Positions 15,967 through 26,016 of a DNA stretch of 64,000 nucleotides are shown here, piece after piece (within the stretch, counting starts at the first letter, position 1; each line of letters starts with the position of its first letter). The notes below the pieces were generated by a model that saw nothing but the letters and a program-made list of their open reading frames with translations, was not told the DNA's origin and made no database searches. Origin of the DNA: Christensenella intestinihominis (GTDB lineage: Bacteria > Bacillota > Clostridia > Christensenellales > Christensenellaceae); contig NZ_MAIQ01000005.1 in assembly GCF_001678845.1 (NCBI RefSeq), positions 66,925 to 130,924 of the forward strand, in the 5' to 3' direction. The position numbers were made by a program, and so were the translations under genes.

Positions 15967-16989
15967 ATGGCCCGTATCAAAGATTTTATCGACACGACTG
16001 ATTTTACAAAAAAGGAACTGATGGAGATCATCGACCTCGGAATCGCAATCAAAAAATGTATTAAACTTGGGTATTATCCGCAGCTGATGAAAAATAAGGT
16101 TCTGGGGATGATTTTCGAGCAGTCCTCGACGCGCACAAGGGTTTCGTTTGAAACGGCAATGGCGCAGATGGGCGGCCATGCGCAGTATTTGGCCCCGGGC
16201 CAGATTCAGATGGGAAAGCATGAATCCGTGGGAGACACGGTGCGCGTGCTTTCGCGCCTGGTCGATATCCTGATGGCCCGCGTGGAGCGGCACCAGACCG
16301 TTGTGGATATGGCCAAGGGAGCCGCCATTCCGGTTATCAACGGCATGAGCGACTATAACCATCCGACCCAGGAAATGGGCGACGCGATTACCATCAAGGA
16401 ACATCTTCCGAAAGGGAAAAAGATGGAGGACCTGAAGGTTGTATTCGTGGGCGACGCGACGCAGGTATGCGCATCCCTGATGATGCTGACGACCAAGCTC
16501 GGCATGAGCTTTGTACAGTTTGGGCCCAAGGGCTTCCAGCTCAAGGAAAACTTCCAAAAGATTGCGGAAGAAAACTGCAAGGTTTCCGGCGGTTCGTTCC
16601 TGATTACGGAAGACGAAGACGAAGCGATGAAGGATGCGGATTTCGTTTATACGGACGTATGGTACGGTCTCTATGAAGCGGAGCTTTCCAAGGAAGACCG
16701 CATGCGCATTTTCTATCCGAAATACCAGGTGGACGACGCGATGCTGGCAAAGGCTTCCCCGGAGGTGAAATTTATGCACTGCCTGCCCGCGACGCGCGGC
16801 GAGGAAGTGACGGACGAGGTGCTCGACGGGCCGCGCTCCATCACCACGGACGAAGCGGAGAACAGGCTTACCGCCATGCGCGCGCTGCTCGTATATTTCA
16901 TGTATCCTGAAAAACCCGTCGACATTGTGGAGCGCGATGCTTCCAAAGCAGGGCTTGAGGCTTACATGAAGGAAAAAGGCCTGATCTGA
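15967..16989 (+). CDS. aguB: Putrescine carbamoyltransferase
   Basis: Second step of the agmatine deiminase pathway: carbamoylputrescine + phosphate to putrescine + carbamoyl phosphate. The 340-residue protein has the carbamoyl-phosphate loop [10 protein letters not shown], the HPTQEMGD motif, GDATQVC, and the [18 protein letters not shown] block. The [10 protein letters not shown] and [11 protein letters not shown] stretches resemble enterococcal putrescine carbamoyltransferase far more than ornithine carbamoyltransferase. AAGGAGG lies 8 bases upstream of ATG. The genes after it are the matching antiporter, deiminase and carbamate kinase, which confirms the assignment. Confidence 0.95.
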   Translation: MARIKDFIDTTDFTKKELMEIIDLGIAIKKCIKLGYYPQLMKNKVLGMIFEQSSTRTRVSFETAMAQMGGHAQYLAPGQIQMGKHESVGDTVRVLSRLVDILMARVERHQTVVDMAKGAAIPVINGMSDYNHPTQEMGDAITIKEHLPKGKKMEDLKVVFVGDATQVCASLMMLTTKLGMSFVQFGPKGFQLKENFQKIAEENCKVSGGSFLITEDEDEAMKDADFVYTDVWYGLYEAELSKEDRMRIFYPKYQVDDAMLAKASPEVKFMHCLPATRGEEVTDEVLDGPRSITTDEAENRLTAMRALLVYFMYPEKPVDIVERDASKAGLEAYMKEKGLI

Positions 16990-17119
16990 CCAAAATCCTG
17001 TCAATTGGGGCGGTACCGCCCTTTGAACATATGCGGAGGCCATGCCCGCCCGCCGGGGCGGGCGGCCGATGCAAAATGGAATAATTCTGTTTAATCAAGA
17101 GAAAGAGGAGGAATGGCAG

Positions 17120-18505
17120 ATGGCTACAAAGAAAAAGTTTAAACTGTTCGACGCCGTGCTGGCGGCAGTGTGTATCGTCCTCGTTGTCGAGGCGGTCGCC
17201 CCTGCGGCTGCAATCGGCCCGTGGCAGTATATCTGGTGGGCGATTATGCTCGTTGCGTTTTTCCTGCCGTACGGCATGATCTCTGCGGAACTCGGCACCA
17301 CGTACGACGATGAAGGCGGCCTGTACGACTGGGTGAAGCGCGCTTTCGGGCGCAGGAACGGATCGCGCGTCGCATGGTACTACTGGGTTAATTTCCCGCT
17401 GTGGATGGCGTCCCTCGCCGTGCTCTTCACCGACATCCTGCTCGCGATTACCGGCGTGGAGATTAACTGGATACTGACGCTTGTGATCCAGCTTGCATTC
17501 ATCTGGGTCGTAATCCTGATCAGCAATTACCGTGTCAGCCAGAGTAAATGGCTGATTAATATCGGCACCATCGTCAAAGTAATCCTGATCGTGGCAATGG
17601 GCGGCCTCGGTATCTACGGGGCGGTCGTGAACGGCTTCGCAAATTCCGGGTCTCTCGCGGATATTTCGCCGCTGATGGGTATTTCGTTCATATCGATTAT
17701 CCTTTTCAACTTTATGGGCTTTGAGGTTGTGACGACCTTTGCGGGCGATATGCAGAACCCGAAAAAAGAAATTCCCAAGGCGATCGTCGTGGGCGGCATC
17801 CTGATTGCGATTTTCTACCTGTTTGGCGCATTCGGCGTTTCGGCGGCGATTCCGTACAATGAGCTGTCGGTGGACAGCGGCTTCATGGACGCCGCGGGCA
17901 TCCTGCTGATGGGGGCGCCGGGCATTATCCTCTCAATTATCGGCATCCTGTTTATGTTCTCGCTGATCGCGAACCTTTCCTCGTGGTCGTTCGGCGTCAA
18001 CTACGTTGCAATGTATGCGGCGCGCGACCATGCGATGCCCAAGGTGTTTGAAAAAGAGAATAAGGACGAGGTTCCGTCGAGCGCAAACATTATCAACGGC
18101 GTTGTCGCAACGGTGATTGTAATTGTTGCGGCAATACTCGGGCAGGTCAACCCCGACGCGGTGGACGCCTTCTGGACGCTTTTTGCCCTCAACGTGGTAA
18201 CGCTCCTCGCCTCCTACATTTTCATGTTCCCGGCATTCCAGAAGCTGCGGAAGGTGGATGCGGACCGTGAGCGGCCGTATAAGGTGCCGGGCGGAAAAGG
18301 CATGATCGGCATTATGACGTGGGTGCCGTTTGCGCTGCTGATCCTGGCGATTGTGTTCCTGCTGTTCCCGTACAACGCGGATACGGGGATGCTTGAGCCG
18401 GATATCATACTCATCATCGGCGTAATTATTTCCGTAGTGCTCGGCGAGATTATTGCCGCGGTGACGACGAAGAAAGCGCCGAAGGAAACGGCGCGAAAGG
18501 AATAA
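17120..18505 (+). CDS. aguD: Agmatine/putrescine antiporter (APC family)
   Basis: A 461-residue APC transporter with about 12 membrane helices, expected to bring in agmatine in exchange for putrescine. N-terminal features are AAAIGPWQYIWW and TTYDDEGGLYDWVKRAFG. I chose ATG 17120 because AGGAGG ends 8 bases before it and the membrane protein begins normally there. The frame is open from 17042 but has no ribosome site. Specificity is inferred from its place between aguB and aguA. Confidence 0.88.
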   Translation: MATKKKFKLFDAVLAAVCIVLVVEAVAPAAAIGPWQYIWWAIMLVAFFLPYGMISAELGTTYDDEGGLYDWVKRAFGRRNGSRVAWYYWVNFPLWMASLAVLFTDILLAITGVEINWILTLVIQLAFIWVVILISNYRVSQSKWLINIGTIVKVILIVAMGGLGIYGAVVNGFANSGSLADISPLMGISFISIILFNFMGFEVVTTFAGDMQNPKKEIPKAIVVGGILIAIFYLFGAFGVSAAIPYNELSVDSGFMDAAGILLMGAPGIILSIIGILFMFSLIANLSSWSFGVNYVAMYAARDHAMPKVFEKENKDEVPSSANIINGVVATVIVIVAAILGQVNPDAVDAFWTLFALNVVTLLASYIFMFPAFQKLRKVDADRERPYKVPGGKGMIGIMTWVPFALLILAIVFLLFPYNADTGMLEPDIILIIGVIISVVLGEIIAAVTTKKAPKETARKE

Positions 18506-18564
18506 GGTAAAATGCGGCGGCGGAAATGCCGCCGCAAAAATGGATATTGAAAGGTGTGTTTACA

Positions 18565-19665
18565 ATGAAAAATTATACTTCCAAACCAAAGGCCGACGGC
18601 TTTAGGATGCCCGGCGAATTTGAACACCATGACGGCTGCTGGATTTTATGGCCGCAGCGCCCCGATAACTGGCGCATGGGCGGGAAACCCGCGCAAAAGG
18701 TTTTTGTCGAGGTTGCAAAGGCAATCAACAAATTCGAGCCGGTTACGGTCGGCGTAAACGAAGACCAGTATGAAAACGCGCGCGGGATGCTCCCGGAAGA
18801 TATCCGCGTCGTGGAAATGTCCAACGACGACTCATGGATTCGCGATTGCGGCGCAACGTTTGTCGTAAACGACGAAACGGGCGAGGTGCGCGGCGTGGAC
18901 TGGACGTTCAATTCGTGGGGCGGCCTTGTGGACGGGCTGTATTTTCCGTGGAACCTTGACGATGAAGTGGCGCGCAAAATGTGCGATATCGAATATAAGG
19001 GCCGTTACCGCCTGAACGATTTCGTGCTCGAGGGCGGCAGCATCCATTCCGACGGCGAAGGAACCGTTATGGTCACCGAGGAATGCCTGCTTTCCGAGGG
19101 ACGCAACCCGCAGCTTACGAAGGAAGAGATTACGCAGGTGTTGTGCGATTACCTCGGCGCCGACAAGGTGATCTGGCTGAAAAACGGGATTTATCTCGAT
19201 GAGACGAACGGACATGTGGATAACATCTGCTGCTTTGTAAAGCCGGGCAAGGTGTTGCTTGCGTGGACGGACGACGAGAGTGATCCGCAATATGCAATTT
19301 CAAAGGAGAACTATGACATCCTTTCGGCTGCAACCGACGCCAGGGGCCGTAAGCTTGAAATTGTGAAAATGTACGTTCCTTCCCCCGTGACGATCACAAA
19401 AGAGGAAGAAGAAGGCGTAGACGCCGTCGACGGGACGCTCCCGCGGCTCGAGGGCGACAGGCTGGCTGCTTCCTATGTAAACTTCTACATTGCAAACGGC
19501 GGCATTGTGGTTCCGGGCTTCGACGACCCGAATGACGCAAAAGCGGTACAGACCTTGAAGGAGTGCTTCCCGGACAGGGAAATCGTCCAGATTCCCGCCC
19601 GTGAAATCCTTCTTGGCGGCGGCAATATTCATTGTATTACGCAGCAGCAGCCATCCGGCAAATGA
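18565..19665 (+). CDS. aguA: Agmatine deiminase
   Basis: First step of the pathway: agmatine + water to N-carbamoylputrescine + ammonia. The 366-residue protein has the family start ([22 protein letters not shown]), the [11 protein letters not shown] substrate loop, the [11 protein letters not shown] block, NGHVDN, and the C-terminal [12 protein letters not shown] in which Cys is the nucleophile. ATG 18565 is chosen because the homologous region starts there and an AAGGTG site lies upstream. The gene is complete. It follows aguD by 59 bp. Confidence 0.96.
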   Translation: MKNYTSKPKADGFRMPGEFEHHDGCWILWPQRPDNWRMGGKPAQKVFVEVAKAINKFEPVTVGVNEDQYENARGMLPEDIRVVEMSNDDSWIRDCGATFVVNDETGEVRGVDWTFNSWGGLVDGLYFPWNLDDEVARKMCDIEYKGRYRLNDFVLEGGSIHSDGEGTVMVTEECLLSEGRNPQLTKEEITQVLCDYLGADKVIWLKNGIYLDETNGHVDNICCFVKPGKVLLAWTDDESDPQYAISKENYDILSAATDARGRKLEIVKMYVPSPVTITKEEEEGVDAVDGTLPRLEGDRLAASYVNFYIANGGIVVPGFDDPNDAKAVQTLKECFPDREIVQIPAREILLGGGNIHCITQQQPSGK

Positions 19666-20173
19666 CGCGCACACAGTATGGCGCATTTCTGCGTTAGGGC
19701 ATCGGCTCCCCTTGTGCGGCGTATGTTAAATACGCCTCCGCGGGTCGCTCGCCCTGCCTTGAACTGCATCCATCCTGTGCACGCTTTGGGGCAGGTCGTT
19801 GCTTTTACCGGCAGGTGCATCCAACCTGTGCATGCTTCGTGGCAGGCCGTTGCTTTTACCGGCAGATGCATCAACCTGTGCACGCTTTGCGGCAGGCCGT
19901 TGCTCCTGCCGATATGAGACGGGCACGGATGAAACAACGGTAAACAAAACAATAAAGGGCCCCGCGCGAAAGGTTTCGCGGGGGGGCGGGCAAATCGATT
20001 GACGAAACGGCAGTACCGGGCGGGCGCGTCCCGCCCGGGAAGAAGCCGTGGAATTCACCTTGGAAAACAAAAAACAGGCAGGGAAACGGATATTTGATTC
20101 GTTTTATGGTTATTGTTACTTTAAAAGCTGTTATCCCCAAAAGGGAAATACCGGGAAAAGGCGGTAAAAAACA
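19666..20173 (+). other. 508-bp non-coding gap inside the agu cluster
   Basis: No gene is evident. Contents in order: a 51-bp tandem repeat (19765-19917), a GC-rich hairpin CCCCGCG...CGCGGGG with GAAA/TTTC inner pairs (about 19960-19984), a second hairpin CCGGGCGGG-CGCGT-CCCGCCCGG (20016-20038), and an AT-rich tract leading to aguC. Neither hairpin has a T-run, but both could slow transcription. aguC may therefore be expressed at a different level or from its own promoter. Confidence 0.6.
19765..19917 (+). repeat. Three-copy 51-bp tandem repeat
   Basis: Copies start at 19765, 19816 and 19867, each opening with TGCATC and containing CTGTGCA, GGCAGG and CGTTGCT blocks. The copies differ at several bases, so the array is not very recent. 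The 51-bp period is a multiple of three, so stop-free repeats appear in several frames. None has a ribosome site or resembles a real protein. It is not a CRISPR, since there are no spacers. Confidence 0.85.
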
Positions 20174-21106
20174 ATGTGTAGAATGGTAATTGCACTCGGC
20201 GGGAATGCGCTTGGCAACACGCCTGAGGAGCAGCTCGAACATGCAAGATATGCGGCGAAAGCGATCGTTCCGCTGATTCTGGCTGGGAACGATATCATCA
20301 TATGCCACGGGAACGGCCCGCAGGTGGGGATGATTAACCTTGCGTTTGAAAAAGGATACGAGGGCGGATATACGCCATTGATGCCGCTTGCGGAGTGTAC
20401 GGCGATGAGCCAGGGATACATCGGCTACCACCTCCAGCAGGCGATAGATGCCGAGCTTGTCGCCAACGGAAACGACGATACGCCGGTTATTACAATGCTT
20501 ACGCAGGTTATCGTGGATGAAAACGACCCTGCCTTTAAAAACCCAACCAAGCCGATCGGCGGATTTTATGACGAAGCAACCGCCAAAAAGCTGATGGAAG
20601 AGACGGGCTGCAAATATGTCGAGGACTCCGGACGCGGCTGGCGGAGGGTGGTGGCGTCGCCAAAGCCGGTCAGCATTTACGAATACATGACGCTCGATAC
20701 GCTCATCAGCGCCCGCGAGGTTATTATTGCCGGCGGGGGCGGGGGAATCCCGGTTATTAAGACGGAAACGGGCTATCATGGCGTTGCGGCGGTGGTGGAC
20801 AAGGATTTTGCCGCGGAAAAGCTGGCGGAGCTGGTGCATGCGGATTACCTGTTCATCCTGACGGCGGTGGACCGCGTAGCAATCAACTTTGGAAAACCGG
20901 ACCAGGAGGAAATCCTGCACATGACGCCGGACGAGGCGGCCGAATATATCGCCCAGGACCAGTTTGCGCCGGGCAGCATGCTTCCCAAGGTACAGGCGGC
21001 ATGCGAATTTGCAAAAAGCCGCGAAGGACGCAAGGCGATCATCGGTTCGCTTGAAAAAGCGCCGCTGGCGCTGGAAGGGAAAAGCGGGACGCTGATTGAA
21101 ATGTAA
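20174..21106 (+). CDS. aguC: Carbamate kinase
   Basis: Final step of agmatine fermentation: carbamoyl phosphate + ADP to ATP + CO2 + NH3. The 310-residue protein has ALGGNALG, the GNGPQVGMI loop, VDKDFAAEKLAE and GSMLPKVQAACEF, all standard for the amino-acid kinase family member. ATG 20174 gives four extra residues before VIALGGNA; an ATG at 20183 is the alternative. It is the energy-yielding end of the agu pathway, set 508 bp from aguA. A terminator follows. Confidence 0.93.
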   Translation: MCRMVIALGGNALGNTPEEQLEHARYAAKAIVPLILAGNDIIICHGNGPQVGMINLAFEKGYEGGYTPLMPLAECTAMSQGYIGYHLQQAIDAELVANGNDDTPVITMLTQVIVDENDPAFKNPTKPIGGFYDEATAKKLMEETGCKYVEDSGRGWRRVVASPKPVSIYEYMTLDTLISAREVIIAGGGGGIPVIKTETGYHGVAAVVDKDFAAEKLAELVHADYLFILTAVDRVAINFGKPDQEEILHMTPDEAAEYIAQDQFAPGSMLPKVQAACEFAKSREGRKAIIGSLEKAPLALEGKSGTLIEM

Positions 21107-21123
21107 AACAAACAGGAGAATAA

Positions 21124-21166
21124 AAATGCCGCCGCGGAAGGACGACTTCCGGAGGCGGCATTTTTT
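21124..21166 (+). terminator. Rho-independent terminator after aguC
   Basis: AAATGCCGCC pairs with GGCGGCATTT, with an inner CGGAAG/CTTCCG stem, followed by a T-run. It ends the agu cluster. Confidence 0.88.
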
Positions 21167-21238
21167 CACGAGGGCGAGGTGCGTGACAGCCCGCCTGTTT
21201 TTTATCCGATCCGGTATTATTTACCCCGTTCGATATGC

Positions 21239-21244
21239 TATAAT
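21239..21244 (+). promoter_or_regulatory. Probable -10 box for the ABC-F gene
   Basis: TATAAT lies 30 bp before the start codon in an AT-rich spacer. No good -35 box sits 17 bp upstream, so only the -10 element is supported. Confidence 0.45.
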
Positions 21245-21273
21245 AATAAAATTAGTAAACGGGAGAACAGGAA

Positions 21274-23160
21274 ATGCTTGCATCATTTACGGACGTGACC
21301 GTCGCATACGGGGAAACGGAAATCTTAAAAAATGTTACCGCAAACATCAACGCGGGGGACAGGATCGGCCTGATCGGGCCCAATGGCGCGGGAAAGACGA
21401 CGCTGCTTAACACACTGGTGAAACGGATACGGCCGGAAGAAGGCGCCGTGGCCCACAAGGCGGACCTTTCGGTTGGTTACCTCGAGCAAAACAGCGGGCT
21501 TGACGCGTCGAGCACGATTATCGGGGAAATGCGCAGCGTATTCCGGAAAGCGCTTAACGCCCGCGAAAGAATGCAGCAAATTGCCAAAAAAATGGAGCAG
21601 GCCCCGGACGACACCGCCCTCCAAAAGGAATATGCGCATGCCCAGAACGTGTTTGAGGCGGGCGGCGGCTATGATTTCGAGGTGGAAATCAGGAAAATAC
21701 TCAACGGCATGGGCTTTTCGGATAAGGCTTATGAAACGGACATCGCCACGTTATCCGGGGGGGAAAAGACCCGCCTGGCAATCGCGCGGCTCCTGCTTTC
21801 GGACCCGGAGCTCCTGATCCTTGACGAGCCGACCAACCACTTGGATTTTAAAACGCTGATGTGGCTGGAGGATTATTTAAACGGATATAAGGGCGCGGTG
21901 CTGATCGTATCGCACGACCGGTATTTCCTCGATAAGCTGGCAAAAAAAATCTGGGAGCTGGATGAAGGGGAGCTTACCGAATATACGGGTAATTATACGC
22001 AATATAAACAGCTCAAGGCGGAATATGTTTCGTGGCAAATGAAGGAATATGAAAAGCAATCCCGGCAAATTGCGCACATGGAGGATTATGTGGCGCGCAA
22101 TTTAGCGCGCGCGTCCACAGCGAAAAGCGCGCAGAGCCGGGTAAAGCAACTGAGCAAGCTTACGCGCATCAGGAAGCCGAAAACAGAGGCGCAGACCCCG
22201 TCCTTCAGCTTTACGTTTTCCCAGCGCCCGGTAAGCGACGTGCTTATGGTGCGTGACCTGGACCTTACGGTCGGCCGGGAGCAGAAGGTGCTTGCGAGGG
22301 ATGTGAACATCGAACTGAAGCGCGGCGCGAAGGCGGCGGTGATCGGGGACAATGGGACAGGAAAATCAACGCTGGTTAAAAGGCTTGTCGCGGCCTCAAG
22401 GGAACCGGAGGATGGAATTGTTTTTGGAAAGAATACGCTTGTAGGGTATTACGACCAGGAAAACAAGAACATGACGCCGGAAAAAACGGTGGTGCAGGAG
22501 GTGTGGGACGCATTTCCATCGCTGCTGGAATATGGGGCGCGGTCCATGCTGGGGCGGGTGCTCATTACGGGCGAAGAAGTCTATAAACACATTGGCGACC
22601 TTTCGGGCGGGGAACGCGCGAAGGTGGGGCTTGCCCTGCTGATGTGCGGCGGGTATAATGTGCTGCTCCTCGACGAACCTACCAACCACCTCGACCTGCC
22701 CGCGCGGGAAAGCCTCGAGGCGGCGCTCAGGGAATATGAAGGCACGCTGCTTTTTGTATCGCACGACCGCTATTTTATCAACGCGCTTGCCGAAAGAATC
22801 TACGAGATATCGGACCAAAGGGTGCGCGGGTTTGACGGCACGTTCGATGAATACCGGCAGGTAAAGGAGCAGGAGGAACAGCAGGAAAGGGAACAAAAGG
22901 ATGCGCCGCAGACGTCCGGCCGCAAGACGCAGGAAATGAAAAACCCCAGGCAGCGGCGCGCGGAAGAGGCGAAACGGCGGGAACGTATTTCGCGGCTGGA
23001 AAAGGAAATCGCCGCGGCGGAAGCGCGCGAAGAGGAGCTTGGTAGGCTGATTGCAGAAAATCCGGCGGATTTTGAGCTGGTCGGCAAGTGCTGCGCGGAG
23101 ATGGAAGAATTGAAAGAACGGCATGAAAAGCTGCTTGAGGAATGGGTTGCGCTGGATTAA
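21274..23160 (+). CDS. ABC-F family ATPase (ribosome-associated, Uup/YdiF-type)
   Basis: A 628-residue soluble protein with two ABC domains and no membrane segment. Walker A sites are GPNGAGKTT and GDNGTGKST; signatures are LSGGEKTRLA and LSGGERAKVG; Walker B sites are LLILDEPTNHLD and VLLLDEPTNHLD. The linker between domains is charged, and the C-terminal ~100 residues are a coiled coil (many E/R/K). This layout is that of translation factors acting at the ribosomal E site. It could aid stalled ribosomes or protect against antibiotics, which the sequence alone does not decide. ATG 21274 has an AGGAAA site next to it. Confidence 0.93.
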   Translation: MLASFTDVTVAYGETEILKNVTANINAGDRIGLIGPNGAGKTTLLNTLVKRIRPEEGAVAHKADLSVGYLEQNSGLDASSTIIGEMRSVFRKALNARERMQQIAKKMEQAPDDTALQKEYAHAQNVFEAGGGYDFEVEIRKILNGMGFSDKAYETDIATLSGGEKTRLAIARLLLSDPELLILDEPTNHLDFKTLMWLEDYLNGYKGAVLIVSHDRYFLDKLAKKIWELDEGELTEYTGNYTQYKQLKAEYVSWQMKEYEKQSRQIAHMEDYVARNLARASTAKSAQSRVKQLSKLTRIRKPKTEAQTPSFSFTFSQRPVSDVLMVRDLDLTVGREQKVLARDVNIELKRGAKAAVIGDNGTGKSTLVKRLVAASREPEDGIVFGKNTLVGYYDQENKNMTPEKTVVQEVWDAFPSLLEYGARSMLGRVLITGEEVYKHIGDLSGGERAKVGLALLMCGGYNVLLLDEPTNHLDLPARESLEAALREYEGTLLFVSHDRYFINALAERIYEISDQRVRGFDGTFDEYRQVKEQEEQQEREQKDAPQTSGRKTQEMKNPRQRRAEEAKRRERISRLEKEIAAAEAREEELGRLIAENPADFELVGKCCAEMEELKERHEKLLEEWVALD

Positions 23161-23205
23161 ATATTAAAACATCCCTTTCGATATAAAAAAATTTCATTGC
23201 ACATA

Positions 23206-23265
23206 TTGACAAAAGGGCAGAAAAATATTATGATTATTGCAAACGATTGCAGAAAACGTTTGCAG
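23206..23265 (+). promoter_or_regulatory. Promoter and operator of the LacI-type regulator
   Basis: A near-consensus promoter, TTGACA (23206-23211), 17 bp, TATGAT (23229-23234), is followed at once by TTGCAAACGATTGCAG (23237-23252) and AACGTTTGCAG (23255-23265). These match one full and one half copy of the palindrome found before the transporter operon (24451-24466). The position across the transcription start implies autorepression. Confidence 0.8.
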
Positions 23266-23292
23266 AACCTATGGGGATGGGAGACTGCTCGC

Positions 23293-24330
23293 ATGGTCAA
23301 TTCAAATACGTTAAAAGATATCGCAGAAAAACTGAATGTTTCCGTTTCCACCGTTTCGCGGGCAGTGAACAACAAATCCTATGTCAAGGAAGAAACACGG
23401 CAAAAGGTATTGCAGGCGCTGAAAGAATATCATTATGTCCCGAACGAGATTGCCCGGTCACTGAAATCACAATCCACAAAAACAATCGGGGTGATTATCC
23501 CGGATATCTGTGAAATGTTTTTCGGGCAGATTATCAAAGGAATCGACGAGGTTGTCTCGCCGGCCGGTTATACCATTATCGTGTCTGATTCCGGGGAAAG
23601 CAAAACGAACGAAGCGCGCGATTTGGAAATGCTGTTTCAAAAAAGGGTGGATGCCCTTGTGCTGGCGACCGTCGAATTGAAGGGAAAAAAAATCCTGCAA
23701 TTTTTGGATCATGATATTCCCGTAGTGTTCATCGACAACCTGCCCGTAATCGAACAGGAAATTGACGCAGTGATGATCGACAATGCGGAAGCAAGCCGGA
23801 TAGCCGTGCGCCATCTGATCGGGCTCAACCATCGGGAAATTGCAGTCATTATCGGCTCGATTGAAGAAACCACCGGGTATGACAGAATGATGGGCTATAA
23901 AAGCGCGCTTGAGGAAGCGGGAATACCTGTCGACGAACGGCTGATCGCCTATGGCAACTACAAGGAAAACAAAGGCTATGAATGTATGTGCGCCCTGCTC
24001 GACCAGATCGGGGAAGTGCCGTTTACAGCCGTATATGTAACGTCCGAAATGATGACCTTCGGCGCAATCAAGGCAATTAACGACAGGGGCCTGCGTATCC
24101 CGGAGGATATTTCCCTGATCGGCTTCGACGTACATGACAAAACGGGGCTTGTGGTTCCGGGAATCACCACCATACGCCAGCCGGAAAGCCTGATCGGCAC
24201 CAAAACGGGAGAGCTCCTTATTAAGCGCCTGAAGCAGAAGGGCAACAAAAAAAGCAGGCAAAAGGCGAAATGCCAGAAAATTCTCCTAGACCCTTATCTT
24301 GAAATCAAACAAAGCTGTAGAAAAAAGTAA
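23293..24330 (+). CDS. LacI-family transcriptional regulator
   Basis: A 345-residue repressor-type protein. The N-terminal helix-turn-helix is TLKDIAEKLNVSVSTVSRAVN with the hinge helix NEIARSLKSQ, then a periplasmic-binding-like sensor domain (TKTIGVIIPDI ... IPEDISLIGFD ... TTIRQP). ATG 23293 is chosen because the DNA-binding domain begins six residues later; a longer frame from 23197 would start before the promoter. The C-terminus is unusually Lys-rich. It should bind the two TGCAAACG-type operators and control itself and the transporter/hydrolase operon that follows. The effector is unknown but likely the imported sugar or a product. Confidence 0.93.
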   Translation: MVNSNTLKDIAEKLNVSVSTVSRAVNNKSYVKEETRQKVLQALKEYHYVPNEIARSLKSQSTKTIGVIIPDICEMFFGQIIKGIDEVVSPAGYTIIVSDSGESKTNEARDLEMLFQKRVDALVLATVELKGKKILQFLDHDIPVVFIDNLPVIEQEIDAVMIDNAEASRIAVRHLIGLNHREIAVIIGSIEETTGYDRMMGYKSALEEAGIPVDERLIAYGNYKENKGYECMCALLDQIGEVPFTAVYVTSEMMTFGAIKAINDRGLRIPEDISLIGFDVHDKTGLVVPGITTIRQPESLIGTKTGELLIKRLKQKGNKKSRQKAKCQKILLDPYLEIKQSCRKK

Positions 24331-24447
24331 AGTTTCATCCGGTAATTGTTTACAATCTAAAGACCTCTCTTATTTCAAAAAGCAAAAAAATGATTGAATG
24401 GAACCCTGGCATATTTTGAACCGTATGGCAGAGTTGGAAAAAACAGT

Positions 24448-24469
24448 TTTCTGCAAACGTTTGCAGAAA
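24448..24469 (+). promoter_or_regulatory. Operator for the catabolic operon
   Basis: A perfect 22-bp palindrome with the core CTGCAAACGTTTGCAG (24451-24466), typical of LacI-family sites. It lies 42 bp before the ATPase gene. A weak promoter, TCTGCA (24450-24455), 17 bp, TAAAAT (24473-24478), would have its -35 inside the palindrome. This predicts repression by the regulator encoded just upstream. Confidence 0.8.
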
Positions 24470-24510
24470 CATTAAAATAATTTTTTGCAACGAAAAAATG
24501 ATAAAAGCAG

Positions 24511-26016
24511 GTGAAAAATTTGGAAAAAGCGATATTAAAAATGGAGGGAATATCAAAGAGTTTTCCCGGTGTAAAAGCGCTGGACGGGGCCGCGATTGAA
24601 GTGCGGGCCGGGGAAGTGCATGCGCTGATGGGGGAAAACGGGGCGGGGAAGTCGACCTTTATGAAGATACTCAACGGTTTGCTTGAACCGGACGAAGGGA
24701 GCATAGAGTTTGATGGCAAAAAGGTGGAAATACACAGCCCGTCCGAAGCCCTCGGGCTTGGAATCGCAATGATCTACCAGGAACTGAATCCCATCAAAGA
24801 CATGACAATCGCAGACAATATTTTCCTTGGGCGCGAATATACCAGGGGAAACAGCGTATTTGTCGACAAAGGCAAAGCCGAGGCGGAGGCCGACAAACTG
24901 CTGGAGGAATTCGGTATGCCGGTCCGGGCCAAAACCCATATGCGCGGGCTTTCCATCGCGCAGATGCAAATGATAGAGATTATCAAAGCGGTATCCTCCG
25001 GGGCCAGGCTGATTGTTATGGATGAACCGACTTCATCGCTCACGGATGAGGAAATTACAATCCTGTTCCAGACAATACACGACCTAAAGCGGAATAACGT
25101 CGCGGTGATCTATATTTCGCACCGGCTGGAGGAAATTTTCCAGATAGCGGATACGGTCACGGTCCTGCGGGACGGGAAATATATTGACAGCAAAAAGGCA
25201 GGAGAGCTTGACAGGGATTCGCTGATTAATATGATGGTTGGCCGCAGGCTGGATAATATCTTTCCCAAAAAAGAGGTTGAGATTGGCGGCACCGTACTGG
25301 AAGTGAAACATATTACGCGGAAGGGAGTATTTGAAGACATCAGCTTCCATGTGCGCGCCGGGGAAATCGTAGGGTTCTATGGCCTGGTGGGCGCGGGGAG
25401 AAGCGAAGTGATGCGCGCCTTGTTCGGGCTTGACCGCGCCGACTGCGGGGAAATATGGATGGACGGGCGCAGGATCAGGATAAAAAAGCCGCAGGATGCG
25501 ATAGCGAACGGAATTGCCCTTGTCACGGAGGACCGGAAGGATACGGGGCTTGTCCTGTGCCGGTCGATCCGCGAAAACATCGCGCTCCCAAGCCTCGGGG
25601 ATTTTTGCCGGGCGGCGTTTCTTGATAAAGAGAAGGAAAACAAAAAGTGCGATGAAATTGCGGGGAAACTGACGGTGAAAATGAGCGGGCTTTCCCAGGA
25701 AGCGGGAAATTTATCCGGGGGGAACCAGCAAAAGGTGGTTTTGTGCAAATGGATGATGAAAAATCCCCGGCTCTTGATTCTCGACGAGCCCACGCGCGGC
25801 ATCGACGTAGGGGCAAAAGCGGAAATCCATTCCCTGATGGGGGATTTTGCGAAGGCCGGAATGGCGATCATAATGATCTCGTCCGAATTGCCGGAAATTA
25901 TCGGGATGAGCGACAGGATTATTGTGATGGGCGAAGGAAAAATCAGGGGTGAATTTAAGATCGGCGAATATTCACAGGACGACATTTTGAAATGTGCATT
26001 GGGAGGTAAAAAGTAA
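24511..26016 (+). CDS. Ribose/galactose-type ABC transporter ATPase (RbsA/MglA family)
   Basis: A 501-residue double ATPase for sugar import. The first half has GENGAGKST and LSIAQMQMIEI as signature, VMDEPTSSLTD as Walker B. The second half has the degenerate P-loop GLVGAGRSE, LSGGNQQKVVL and LILDEPTRGIDVGAK, as usual for this family. Start choice is open: GTG 24511, or TTG 24520, which has AGGTG at 24509-24513 in front of it. The downstream permease overlaps the stop by one base. First gene of a seven-gene operon. Confidence 0.93.
   Translation: MKNLEKAILKMEGISKSFPGVKALDGAAIEVRAGEVHALMGENGAGKSTFMKILNGLLEPDEGSIEFDGKKVEIHSPSEALGLGIAMIYQELNPIKDMTIADNIFLGREYTRGNSVFVDKGKAEAEADKLLEEFGMPVRAKTHMRGLSIAQMQMIEIIKAVSSGARLIVMDEPTSSLTDEEITILFQTIHDLKRNNVAVIYISHRLEEIFQIADTVTVLRDGKYIDSKKAGELDRDSLINMMVGRRLDNIFPKKEVEIGGTVLEVKHITRKGVFEDISFHVRAGEIVGFYGLVGAGRSEVMRALFGLDRADCGEIWMDGRRIRIKKPQDAIANGIALVTEDRKDTGLVLCRSIRENIALPSLGDFCRAAFLDKEKENKKCDEIAGKLTVKMSGLSQEAGNLSGGNQQKVVLCKWMMKNPRLLILDEPTRGIDVGAKAEIHSLMGDFAKAGMAIIMISSELPEIIGMSDRIIVMGEGKIRGEFKIGEYSQDDILKCALGGKK

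Noticed and set aside
19765-19917. CRISPR array
   Set aside because: The 51-bp units are directly adjacent with no unique spacers and no cas genes nearby.
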